This document shows positions 1-8,188 of a stretch of 34,599 bases of DNA, piece by piece. The notes under the pieces are model-generated. The model was not told the DNA's origin and did not search any database. It saw nothing but the letters and a program-made list of their open reading frames with translations. This stretch comes from an uncultured Eubacteriales bacterium (lineage in GTDB: Bacteria; Bacillota; Clostridia; Oscillospirales; Acutalibacteraceae), in the NCBI GenBank assembly GCA_900315255.1, contig OMYH01000038.1, forward strand, positions 3,633-38,231. The letters are read 5' to 3'. Position 1 is the stretch's first letter. Each line of letters begins with the position of its first letter. The translations under genes were made by a program, and so were the position numbers.

Positions 1-94
1 CCTTGAAATACGTCAGTATTCCTGCGGATTTTTCGCACAATTTGCCTAAAAATCTGACGGCGCAACTTCGGCACTCGATTTAATCAGTGTCTCC
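1..94 (+). mobile_element. MITE-like element, copy A (left end outside window)
   Basis: Bases 1-94 are nearly the reverse complement of copy B (2243-2350). They share the internal blocks CCTTGAAATACGTCAG, AAAAATCTGACGGCGCAACT and the right terminal repeat ATTTAATCAGTGTCTCC. The right end is followed by CTAA (95-98), which matches the YTRA target duplications of the other copies. About 14 terminal bases plus the left duplication should lie just outside the window. The element has no coding capacity and carries a TGA (55-57) in the frame of the gene fragment that follows. It joins directly onto codons homologous to the middle of the two downstream paralogues, so it appears to have been inserted into that gene. 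Confidence 0.8.
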
Positions 95-96
95 CT

Positions 97-2034
97 AATT
101 ATGTCGGAATGGGAATTCGCAGGGTCAGCGGATTGAAGCCGAACACGGACTATAAATTCACGGTGAAGGTCAGGATTAATTCAGTAGTAAAAGAAAAGAA
201 CCTCAATGGTGCTGCGGTTGACGTCGGACCGTTCACTCAGCATTATTACTCAGAATTAAAAAATGAAGACGGTTCGGTCGAACAGGCAAAAGGGTATATG
301 ATGTATACCACAGAAAACTGGTTTGACGGTACTTTTGACTGGCGTGAAGTAACCTGTTATTTTGTATCGGACCGCAAGGGCAGAGCGGATATTCTGCTGT
401 ATCTTGAAGGCAAGGGTACGGCATGGTTTGATGATGTGGTGATAGCCCCTGCCGATTTTGACAGCGAGGTTACAGAGGTCAGAAGAGTTGAGGGCGAGCA
501 TACCGCTGTTATTGTGTACACGAAGGATATAGAAGGACTTGACGAACAGGCTTTGCATAATTGGGTCAGAAAGCTTGATTATGCATACGATCAGATGGCC
601 GATCTGATGGGAAGCACACCTTTTGGAGGGGATAAGATCTATTTTCAGTCAAGTATGGAGCCGTATGTTGTACAATATGAGGCTCTCGGAACAATCAATC
701 CTATACGCTGGAGCAGGAAGTATATGTCCGATTATTGTGTGAAAGCCTGCAGTGAGGGTGCGCAGATCGGAACTCCGTATCACGAGATGGGACACAACTT
801 TGATATGATGTATCCCTGGTCGTTTGAGAACGAATGTACCGCTGACTTCAAATGCGGTTATGTTCTTTTGTCGCAGAAAGAAGGAACGGTATATCCTGTG
901 TCGGAGTTTACACCGTATGAAATAAGCGATTACATTAATTATCTGAAAACATACAGCTCGACAAGCTATGACAAGACATTCGGAGCAAAACAAGAACAGA
1001 AATATATTAAATACGCTGAAGGAGTAACCTATATAATGGTTCGCTGCTGCGACGCCGTCGGATGGGATACCGTAAAGGAGACATTCAAACAGTTCAGCTA
1101 TTCTTATGATACGCAGTTCAATGCAAGATACAGTAGGTTCTTATACTGGCTGATGTGTATGCAGAATAATTACAACAGAACTCACCCTGATGCCACGGGC
1201 GGAGAAATATATGACTCGTTCCCGAAGGGGGAGTATGAGTTTTTCACAAATACTCTTAAAAATATCTATGGCTACACTGAGAAAGGCGACATACACTGTG
1301 TGAAATTCCTTGATCCCGACGGTAATCGCTTGTGGTTTGAGTTTGTTCCTCACGGACAGTCCGCCAAACCGATCGAGATTCAGGATCACGAGAAGTACGG
1401 AGCATTTCTGGGATGGGATCGTGATCTGTCAAATGTAACGTCTGATATGACTGTAACAGCGAATTATCAGAATTATCATACGGAAGGAACTATAACTTCT
1501 TCTGCAGATAAGGATTCGATATATGAGGGAGAATATGTCGAGTTTACCGTGACTCCTGACAGCGGCTCTAATTATTCATATAATATCATCGCCTTGAGAG
1601 ATGATACAAAGATATATGAGAGCGGATATACGCAGACAAGCTCCGCTAAGCTCTTTATTGATAAAGCGGGAGAATATACGGTATATGCACAGCTTAAAGA
1701 CGCCGGCGGAAATGAGTACTCAACCTCAAAGCTGTATTTCAAGGCAGGCAGAGCGGTTACTATCTATTACAGCGGCTTCAATAACCCGAATATCCACTAC
1801 AAAGCGGAGAATAAGGCATGGACGGCGGTACCCGGAAATCGAATGACTGCAAACAGCGATGTTTCGGGATATTCGTATAAGTATGTTATTCCGATCACTT
1901 CCGTAGGCGGTAAGGCAGAAATATGCTTCAACGACGGAAAGAATAACTGGGACAACAACAGAGAGCAGAACTACAAGGTTTCAGAGGGAACATACGGAAT
2001 AAAGAACGGTACTGTAACACAAATAACAGGATAA
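97..2034 (+). pseudogene. 5'-disrupted dockerin/peptidase/CBM25 family gene (first tandem paralogue)
   Basis: This is the C-terminal two thirds of a secreted peptidase-like protein, homologous along its length to the genes at 2366 and 5327. Homology begins at the codon next to the element's CTAA duplication (NYVGMGIRRVSGL against NTMSFVVQRVDGL in the third copy). It has no signal peptide, no dockerin, no linker and no Shine-Dalgarno sequence before the first ATG (109), so the 5' part was probably separated by element copy A and should lie upstream of the window. What remains is the end of the carbohydrate-binding-like domain (WFDDVVIAPADFDSEV), the zinc-site motif HEMGHNFDMMYPW with a following Glu, a DPDGNRLWFEF segment, and a C-terminal CBM25-like module (VTIYYSGFNNPNIHYK, CFNDGKNNWDNN). 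An inactive gene is inference; an intact in-frame fusion upstream would overturn it. The catalytic motif is not decayed, which suggests recent disruption. Confidence 0.7.
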
Positions 2035-2046
2035 CATGATCATAAC

Positions 2047-2074
2047 TTCCGCAGGGGTCAGAGCCTTTGCGGAA
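2047..2074 (+). terminator. Terminator-like hairpin after the first paralogue
   Basis: An 11-bp stem, TTCCGCAGGGG with CCTTTGCGGAA (two G-U pairs), has a six-base loop and only a weak T-rich tail. The same hairpin recurs after the second paralogue (5117-5150), so it was duplicated with the gene unit. Confidence 0.6.
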
Positions 2075-2167
2075 TTTGTCATATTAATTACACGGTTCTT
2101 TCATAAAAAATATATATAAAGATGAAAAAAAGCTTATATAAAAGTGTAAATTATGTATAGATGACCA

Positions 2168-2196
2168 TTGAAAAAAAGTCACGGCTTATATATAAT
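2168..2196 (+). promoter_or_regulatory. SigA-type promoter of the second paralogue
   Basis: TTGAAA (2168-2173), a 17-base spacer, then TATAAT (2191-2196). The same promoter with the same spacing occurs before the third paralogue (5241-5269). Transcription should start near 2203. Because element copy B lies between this start and the ribosome-binding site, the leader would be about 160 bases instead of about 50. Confidence 0.75.
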
Positions 2197-2242
2197 ATAT
2201 TTATAATTATCATTTTTTTCAGAAATAAATTGTTTATTTTAA

Positions 2243-2350
2243 GGAGACACTGATTAAATTGAGCGCCGAAGTTGCGCCGTCAGATTTTTAGGCAAATTGT
2301 GCGAAAAATCCGCAGGAATACTGACGTATTTCAAGGTAATCAGTGGTTCC
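2243..2350 (-). mobile_element. MITE-like element, copy B, in the 5' UTR of the second paralogue
   Basis: This is a complete 108-bp copy with terminal repeats GGAGACACTGATTA (2243-2256) and TAATCAGTGGTTCC (2337-2350), flanked by TTAA on both sides (2239-2242 and 2351-2354). The third paralogue's leader at 5311-5321 is the matching empty site, with a single TTAA at the same place, so insertion with a 4-bp duplication can be read directly. Inside, CGTCAG (2278-2283) pairs with CTGACG (2321-2326), and ATTTTT (2284-2289) with AAAAAT (2304-2309), so the whole element can fold. It has no credible ORF. The Shine-Dalgarno sequence just downstream is intact. Strand is given so that the GGAACC end counts as left. 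Confidence 0.9.
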
Positions 2351-2365
2351 TTAATGGAGGTTGTC

Positions 2366-5107
2366 ATGAAAAATCATATCCGCAAACCATTAAGTGTCAT
2401 TTTATCACTATTGACCCTGTTCAGCTGCCTGCCGACGCTTTCATCTGCATATGCGGACGAAACTGCATATCAATATATTCTCGGCGACATAAACAGCGAC
2501 GGTCAGGTTACACTGAAAGACGCATCGGTTATTCAAAGAGTAGATGTAGGGCTTGAATTTATCGCCGAATCACAATACCGGATCGGTGATGTAAACGGCG
2601 ACGGTAATTGTTCGCTCGCAGACGCTTATCTTATTCAGAAGTATGCGATCGGAACAGAGATGGATTATCCCGTTAATCAAAACGGCTTCCGTATAGGCGA
2701 CGGAGTGCCGTTTTCCGAGGACAGCGATACCGACAGCGAGATGACGGACACGGAGGTATCTCAAACCGATACTTCCACAGAAGATACCGACAGTGCAGTA
2801 TCTCAAACAGATACTTTAACATACGATACTGAAAGCATTGTGTCGGAAACAGATACATCAACCGAGGAAACCGACAGTCTGATAATTGACACCTCGACAG
2901 ATGAAACCGACAGCATTATCACCGAGACAGATACCTATACAGAAGAAACAGATACTTCTTCCTCTGATACAAGTACAGATGAAACCGACAGCGAGATCCC
3001 TGTTGTATTGGTACCGCTGGAGGAGATCAACGCAAATCTTAACGGCGGGTTTGAAAACGGCGGCGAACTGAACAGCGACTGGCAGCTGTTCCATAACTGG
3101 ATGAACGCATCTATCGCTCCGGGCGAGGGTGTGAACGGTTCAAAGGCATTAAAGATCTCACATGATTCTAACAAAATGTCATTTGTCGTTCAAAGAGTAG
3201 AGGGACTTGTTCCGGGCGCAAATTATAAATTCAAAGTCAAGATAAAGGCGGATTCGGTTGAACGCAAAACAGAGAACGGACTATGCGTTGATGTGGGAAC
3301 GTGTCTTAACGGAATGTACCAGACCGCAAAGAACGAGGACGGTTCTCTCGATAGGGGCAAGGGCTACATGATGTATGCTACCGAAACCTCAATGGACGGA
3401 ACGTTTGATTGGAAGGAGATAACCTGCTATTTCGTGGCAGATGGATTGGGACGTGCTGATATAGTTTTTTACCTTGACGCAAAGGGTACGGCATGGTTTG
3501 ACGATGTTGTTATAGAAACGGCGGATTTCGACAGCGAGGTGACCGAGGTCAGACGATTTGAAGGCAAGCATACAGGAATAATTGTTTATGCGGAGGACAT
3601 CGCCGACCTTAACGAAGAAGATGTTCAGGCATGGGCAGACGATCTTGATTTTGCATATGATCAGATGTCCGATCTTATGGGCGGTCTTCCGTTCCTCGGG
3701 GATAAGTGCTATTTTATGTCCAGTCAGGAGATGATGGTTCGTCAGTTCCAGGCACTGGGCGGGATCAATCCCATAAAATGGAACAGAAGCTATATGAAGA
3801 AGGCCTGCAGAGAATGGTGTACAAAGGGACAGCAGACTGCCGTGCCGTATCATGAGATGGGGCATAACTTCGACACACTGTACCCGTGGTCTCACAGCCT
3901 GGAGAACACGGCGGATTTTAAAGCGGCCTATGTTATAATGCAGAAAACAGAAGGTACGATCATTCCCGTAGTTCACGCTGCACCTGTTTCCGTAACGGAA
4001 TATATGGATTATTTGAAGAGCGTGGGAGGGACTTGCTACGATAATACTCTCGGAAAGAGAATAAATTATGACAATGTTAATTATATGGACGGCGTAACTT
4101 ATGTTTTATGCAGGACCTGTGATGCTGTCGGGTGGGATACGGTAAAAGCTGTATACAGACAGTTTATGAATGATTATGATACAAGCTACAGTAAGAATTT
4201 TGCCAAATTCATGTATTGGATAATGAATCTGCAGAATACATATAACAGCACTCACCCCGATGCTACAGGATATGAGATATATGATTCCTTCCCCGAGGGC
4301 GAGCTGGATTATTACAAGCAGATCATAGTAAACTGCAGCGGCACACAGGGTTATGATGAGAATATGGATATTCACTGTGTGAAATTCCTCGACCCCGACG
4401 GCAATCGCTTGTGGTTTGAGTTTGTTCCTCACGGTCAGGCAGCTTCTCCAAAGGACATACCTGCGCATGAGAAGTACGGCGCTTTCACAGGCTGGGATCA
4501 GGATCTGTCATGCGTTACTTCAGATATGACCGTTACGGCAAATTTCGCAAACTATAAGTCCGCAGGAACACTCACGTTATCGCAGGATGTTATATATGAG
4601 GGAGAATATCTTGATGTTACCGTAAATCCCGACGCCGAACACAGCTATGTTTGCAATATTATCGCCATGCGAAACGGCACAAAGGTTTTCGAGAGCGGTT
4701 ATACCGAAAAGAATTCGGCGAAGATATTCATAGACGGCGCAGGTGAATATACGGTATACGCACAGCTCAAAGACACGGACGGAAATGAATATTCCACGTC
4801 AAAGCAGTATGTTACAGCAGACAGAGCGATCACGATATATTACAGCGGCTTCAATAACCCGAATATCCACTATAAAGCAGAAAGCAACGCATGGACAGCA
4901 GTACCCGGCAAGCAGATGACAGCAAACAGCGATGTTTCGGGATACTCCTATAAGTACGTCATACCGATTAATAAAGAGGGCGGTTCGGCAGAGATATGCT
5001 TCAATGACGGCGGCAGCAGCTGGGACAACAACGGCGAGCAGAACTACAAGGTTTCCGAGGGCGCATACGGTATCAAGAACGGTACGGTAACACAAATAAC
5101 AGGATAA
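2366..5107 (+). CDS. Secreted dockerin protein with putative M60-like peptidase and CBM25-like module
   Basis: The protein has 913 residues. Start ATG 2366 follows GGAGG (2356-2360); the in-frame ATG at 2297 lies inside element copy B and is rejected. Domains in order: signal peptide (1-30, ending LSSAYA); type I dockerin (about 38-95) with two Ca loops, DINSDGQVTLKD and DVNGDGNCSLAD; an acidic Thr/Ser/Asp/Glu linker (about 118-212); a carbohydrate-binding-like beta domain (about 213-395); a metallopeptidase-like region with HEMGH at 496-500 and Glu at 513, which fits the gluzincin pattern HExxH-x(8-28)-E of the M60/enhancin type; a DPDGNRLWFEF segment; and a C-terminal CBM25-like starch-binding module (about 820-913; GFNNPNIHYK, CFNDGGSSWDNN). 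The likely role is a cell-surface-complexed protease or mucinase-like enzyme held on starch through its CBM and on scaffoldin through its dockerin. Peptidase activity and substrate are inferred. It sits between two paralogues and has its own promoter and terminator. Confidence 0.88.
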   Translation: MKNHIRKPLSVILSLLTLFSCLPTLSSAYADETAYQYILGDINSDGQVTLKDASVIQRVDVGLEFIAESQYRIGDVNGDGNCSLADAYLIQKYAIGTEMDYPVNQNGFRIGDGVPFSEDSDTDSEMTDTEVSQTDTSTEDTDSAVSQTDTLTYDTESIVSETDTSTEETDSLIIDTSTDETDSIITETDTYTEETDTSSSDTSTDETDSEIPVVLVPLEEINANLNGGFENGGELNSDWQLFHNWMNASIAPGEGVNGSKALKISHDSNKMSFVVQRVEGLVPGANYKFKVKIKADSVERKTENGLCVDVGTCLNGMYQTAKNEDGSLDRGKGYMMYATETSMDGTFDWKEITCYFVADGLGRADIVFYLDAKGTAWFDDVVIETADFDSEVTEVRRFEGKHTGIIVYAEDIADLNEEDVQAWADDLDFAYDQMSDLMGGLPFLGDKCYFMSSQEMMVRQFQALGGINPIKWNRSYMKKACREWCTKGQQTAVPYHEMGHNFDTLYPWSHSLENTADFKAAYVIMQKTEGTIIPVVHAAPVSVTEYMDYLKSVGGTCYDNTLGKRINYDNVNYMDGVTYVLCRTCDAVGWDTVKAVYRQFMNDYDTSYSKNFAKFMYWIMNLQNTYNSTHPDATGYEIYDSFPEGELDYYKQIIVNCSGTQGYDENMDIHCVKFLDPDGNRLWFEFVPHGQAASPKDIPAHEKYGAFTGWDQDLSCVTSDMTVTANFANYKSAGTLTLSQDVIYEGEYLDVTVNPDAEHSYVCNIIAMRNGTKVFESGYTEKNSAKIFIDGAGEYTVYAQLKDTDGNEYSTSKQYVTADRAITIYYSGFNNPNIHYKAESNAWTAVPGKQMTANSDVSGYSYKYVIPINKEGGSAEICFNDGGSSWDNNGEQNYKVSEGAYGIKNGTVTQITG

Positions 5108-5116
5108 CATGATCGT

Positions 5117-5150
5117 AATTTCCGCAGGGGTCAGAGCCTTTGCGGAAATT
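5117..5150 (+). terminator. Terminator-like hairpin after the second paralogue
   Basis: A 14-bp stem, AATTTCCGCAGGGG with CCTTTGCGGAAATT, has loop TCAGAG. The T-tract is weak. It is a duplicate of the hairpin at 2047-2074, with an extended stem. Confidence 0.65.
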
Positions 5151-5240
5151 GTCAGATTAATTACACATTTCTTTCATAAATAATATATATAAAGATGAAA
5201 AAAAGCTTATATAAAAGTGTAAATTATGTATAAATGCCCA

Positions 5241-5269
5241 TTGAAAAAAAGTCACAACTTATATATAAT
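5241..5269 (+). promoter_or_regulatory. SigA-type promoter of the third paralogue
   Basis: TTGAAA (5241-5246), a 17-base spacer, then TATAAT (5264-5269). The predicted start near 5276 gives a leader of about 50 bases. Sequence and spacing match the promoter at 2168-2196, and the roughly 100 bases upstream are also nearly identical between the two copies. Confidence 0.75.
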
Positions 5270-5326
5270 ATAGTTATAATTATCATTTTTTTAAGAAATA
5301 AATTGTTTATTTTAATGGAGGTTGTC

Positions 5327-8038
5327 ATGAAAAATCATATCCGCAAACCATTAAGTGTCATTTTATCACTATTGACCCTGTTCAGTTGTCTGCCGACGTT
5401 TTTATCTGCATTTGCTGACGAAACTTCATATCAATATATTCTCGGCGACATAAACAGCGATGGTCAGATCACACTGAAAGACGCGTCAGTCATTCAAAGA
5501 GTAGATGTAGGACTTGAATTTATTGCCGAATCACAATACCAGATCGGTGATGTAAACGGCGACGGTAATTGTTCGCTCGCAGACGCTTATCTTATTCAGA
5601 AGTATGTTCTCGAAACCGTGATGGATTATCCCGTTAATCAGAACGGCTATCGTATTGGTGACAGCGTTCCTTTCCCAGAAGACAGCGATACCGACAGCGA
5701 GATTAACGATACCGATACGCAGGATACCGACAGCGAGGTGACGGATACTTCTTCCGATGATACCGACAGTACGATAACGGAAACCGATACAGATACTTTC
5801 ACGGAGGATACCGACAGTACTGTAACAGAAACCGATACAGATACTTCCACGGAGGATACCGACAGTACGATAACAGAAACCGATACTTCCACGGAAGAAA
5901 CAGACAGTGACGATACCGACAGCGAAGAGCCTGTTGTCCTTGTACCGCTGGAGGAGATCAATGCAAAGCTTAACGGAGATTTTGAGAACGGCGACGTAAC
6001 GCCTGACAGATGGGAAATGATATGGAACGGAATGTCGGGGACCACAGCTTCGGGCGAGGGAGTGAACGGTTCGAAGGCTTTAAAGTTCTCACATGGTTAC
6101 AACACAATGTCGTTTGTCGTTCAAAGAGTAGATGGACTTATTCCCGGGGCAGACTACAAATTCAGAGTAAAGGTCAAGGGAAGCGACATAGTAACAAATA
6201 CAGTGGATAATGGATTGTCTGTTGATGTAGGAACTTGTCTTAACGGGCGTTACCTTGCCGCAAGGCACGAGGACGGTACTCTTGATCAGGGCAAGGGCTA
6301 TATGATGTATGCAACCGAAAACTGGCTCAAAGGCACATTCGACTGGAAGGAGATAACCTGTTATTTTGTAGCTGATCACTACGGAAGAGCAGATATAGTA
6401 TTATATCTTCATGGGCAAGGCACCGGCTGGTATGATGATTTAGTTATCGAAAAGGCAGACTTTGACAGCGAGGTCACTACGGTCAGAAGATTCGTTGGCG
6501 AGCATACGGGCATTATTGTATATCAGAGCGATATTGACGGACTTAACGAAGATGATATCAGGGCATGGGTCGCAGACTTCGATCTTGCATATGAGCAGAT
6601 GACAGACCTTATGGGCTGCAAGCCCTTCTACGGAGATAAATGTTACTATGTTTCAAGTGTCGAGCCTGATGTTACTCAGTTTGAGGCTTTGGGAACTATC
6701 AATCCGATAAAGTGGTCGAGAAGGCATATGTCGGAGCACTGCAAAAACTGGTGTACGGAGCACTATCAGACAGCGGTAGGGTATCATGAGATGGGTCATA
6801 ATTTTGATACTATGTACCCGTGGTCACCTGCCCCGGAGAACACGGCAGATTTCAAAGCGGCATATGTTATCATGAACAGAAACGAGGGAAAAGTCAACCC
6901 TGTATCATATTATGGTCCGGTGGATGTAAAGGACTATATGACATACCTCAAGAGCCTTGGCGGAACTTGCTATGATAATACGTTTGCAAAGAGAAGAAGC
7001 TATACGAACGTTAACTATTACGATTCGGTACCCTACCTTATGGTAAGAACCTGTGAGGCAGTTGGCTGGGATACCGTAAAGGATGTTTACAGAAGTTATA
7101 TAGATAATTACGATACAAGCTACGCTATGGCGTATTCCAAGTTTATGTACTGGATCATGAGCTTGCAGAATATGTACAACAAGAATCACCCCGACGCAAC
7201 GGGATATGAAGTTTATGATTCTTTCCCCGAGGGTGAGATCGATTATTTCAAGGAAATATACATAAACTGGGCAGGCGGATATGCTAATAAAGACGATAAG
7301 GACGTTCATTGTGTGCAATTCCTCGATCCGGATGGCAATCGCTTATGGTTTGAGTTCGTACCGCACGGTGCGGCAGCTTCGCCGAAGGACATACCTGCGC
7401 ATGAGAAGTACGGCGCTTTCACGGGCTGGGATCAGGATCTGTCCTGTGTTATGTCCGATATGACAGTTACTGCAAATTATGAAAAATATCATACCGCAGG
7501 AACGGTAAAGGCATCGCAAAGCAGTATCTATGAAGGAGAGTTTGTGGAGTTCACTGTCGATCCCGACATAAGCAACAACTATATCTGCAATATCATCGCT
7601 ATGCGAAACGGCACAAAGGTGTTCGAGAGCGGCTACACAGACAGCAGATCGGCGAAGTTATTTATAGACAGCGCGGGCAAATATACGGTATATGCACAGC
7701 TCAAAGATCCACAAGGAAATGAGTATTCAACGTCTAAGCTTTACTTCACGGCAGGAAGAGCGGTGACGATCTATTACAGCGGCTTCAACAACCCGAATAT
7801 CCACTACAAGAATGATACAGGCTCGTGGACAAAAGTCCCGGGCAAGCAGATGGATTCAAACAGCGATGTTTCGGGATACTCCTATAAGTACGTCATACCG
7901 ATTAATAAAGAGGGCGGTTCGGCAGAGATATGCTTCAATGACGGGAATAATAACTGGGACAACAACGGTGAGCAGAACTACAAGGTTTCCGAGGGCGCAT
8001 ACGGTATCAAGAACGGTACTGTCACACAGATAACATAA
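5327..8038 (+). CDS. Secreted dockerin protein with putative M60-like peptidase and CBM25-like module (third paralogue)
   Basis: The protein has 903 residues. Start ATG 5327 follows TGGAGG (5316-5321). The architecture matches its neighbour: signal peptide (1-30, ending LSAFA), dockerin (loops DINSDGQITLKD and DVNGDGNCSLAD), acidic linker, carbohydrate-binding-like domain, HEMGH at 487-491 followed by a Glu in APENTADF, DPDGNRLWFEF segment, and C-terminal CBM25-like module (GFNNPNIHYK, CFNDGNNNWDNN). The linker is built from 16-residue repeats (see 5759-5896) and differs from the linker of the second paralogue, while the folded domains are well conserved. It is expected to be secreted and docked to a cohesin scaffoldin. 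Proteolytic function is inferred from the zinc-site motif. No element is inserted in its leader, so it serves as the empty site for copy B. Confidence 0.88.
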   Translation: MKNHIRKPLSVILSLLTLFSCLPTFLSAFADETSYQYILGDINSDGQITLKDASVIQRVDVGLEFIAESQYQIGDVNGDGNCSLADAYLIQKYVLETVMDYPVNQNGYRIGDSVPFPEDSDTDSEINDTDTQDTDSEVTDTSSDDTDSTITETDTDTFTEDTDSTVTETDTDTSTEDTDSTITETDTSTEETDSDDTDSEEPVVLVPLEEINAKLNGDFENGDVTPDRWEMIWNGMSGTTASGEGVNGSKALKFSHGYNTMSFVVQRVDGLIPGADYKFRVKVKGSDIVTNTVDNGLSVDVGTCLNGRYLAARHEDGTLDQGKGYMMYATENWLKGTFDWKEITCYFVADHYGRADIVLYLHGQGTGWYDDLVIEKADFDSEVTTVRRFVGEHTGIIVYQSDIDGLNEDDIRAWVADFDLAYEQMTDLMGCKPFYGDKCYYVSSVEPDVTQFEALGTINPIKWSRRHMSEHCKNWCTEHYQTAVGYHEMGHNFDTMYPWSPAPENTADFKAAYVIMNRNEGKVNPVSYYGPVDVKDYMTYLKSLGGTCYDNTFAKRRSYTNVNYYDSVPYLMVRTCEAVGWDTVKDVYRSYIDNYDTSYAMAYSKFMYWIMSLQNMYNKNHPDATGYEVYDSFPEGEIDYFKEIYINWAGGYANKDDKDVHCVQFLDPDGNRLWFEFVPHGAAASPKDIPAHEKYGAFTGWDQDLSCVMSDMTVTANYEKYHTAGTVKASQSSIYEGEFVEFTVDPDISNNYICNIIAMRNGTKVFESGYTDSRSAKLFIDSAGKYTVYAQLKDPQGNEYSTSKLYFTAGRAVTIYYSGFNNPNIHYKNDTGSWTKVPGKQMDSNSDVSGYSYKYVIPINKEGGSAEICFNDGNNNWDNNGEQNYKVSEGAYGIKNGTVTQIT
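5759..5896 (+). repeat. 48-bp tandem repeat encoding the acidic linker
   Basis: There are three consecutive units (5759-5806, 5807-5854 and 5855-5896, the last 6 bp shorter), each starting GATACCGACAGTAC. They encode the repeating pattern DTDSTxTETDTDTxTE. Whole codons are gained or lost, so the frame is kept. The linker joins the dockerin to the catalytic part and is probably extended and O-glycosylatable (inference). Confidence 0.85.
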
Positions 8039-8075
8039 GGTGTGGTTGATGTAGCGCTATAATCAAAACGGAAAA

Positions 8076-8105
8076 GTCTCCGTACAGAAATGTGCGGAGG
8101 CTTTT
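8076..8105 (+). terminator. Rho-independent terminator of the third paralogue
   Basis: A 10-bp stem (8076-8085 with 8092-8101, including G-U pairs) has loop AGAAAT and is followed by TTTT. It lies 38 bases after the stop codon. Confidence 0.75.
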
Positions 8106-8128
8106 GCTTTGCAGGTATTGATAGAAAG

Positions 8129-8161
8129 AAAGCCATAGGAATTGTGTGTCCCTATGGCTTT
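8129..8161 (-). terminator. Terminator of the sortase operon
   Basis: A perfect 11-bp stem, AAAGCCATAGG (8129-8139) with CCTATGGCTTT (8151-8161). Read on the minus strand it is followed by a T-rich tail, and it lies 27 bases past the sortase stop. It may also act on the plus strand. Confidence 0.8.
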
Positions 8162-8188
8162 GATTTATCTATGATAATATTGATCTTT

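Noticed and set aside
28-108. Interpretation of the element's TA as a 2-bp (IS630-like) target duplication
   Set aside because: Copies B, C and D share four flanking bases (TTAA, TTGA, CTAA) on both sides, and the 4-bp reading makes the two ends symmetrical (GGA...TCC), so a 4-bp duplication fits better.
2297-2365. In-frame N-terminal extension of the second dockerin/peptidase gene
   Set aside because: These codons lie within element copy B and have no ribosome site; the start at 2366 has GGAGG and leads directly into a signal peptide identical to that of the third paralogue.
5759-5896. Possible CRISPR array
   Set aside because: The repeats are directly adjacent with no unique spacers, and they keep an open reading frame; they are coding linker repeats.
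5647-6045. Minus-strand ORF of 132 codons opposite the linker, rich in Ser/Val
   Set aside because: It is an antisense shadow of the repetitive Thr/Asp/Glu codons. It has no ribosome site and its composition comes from the repeat.
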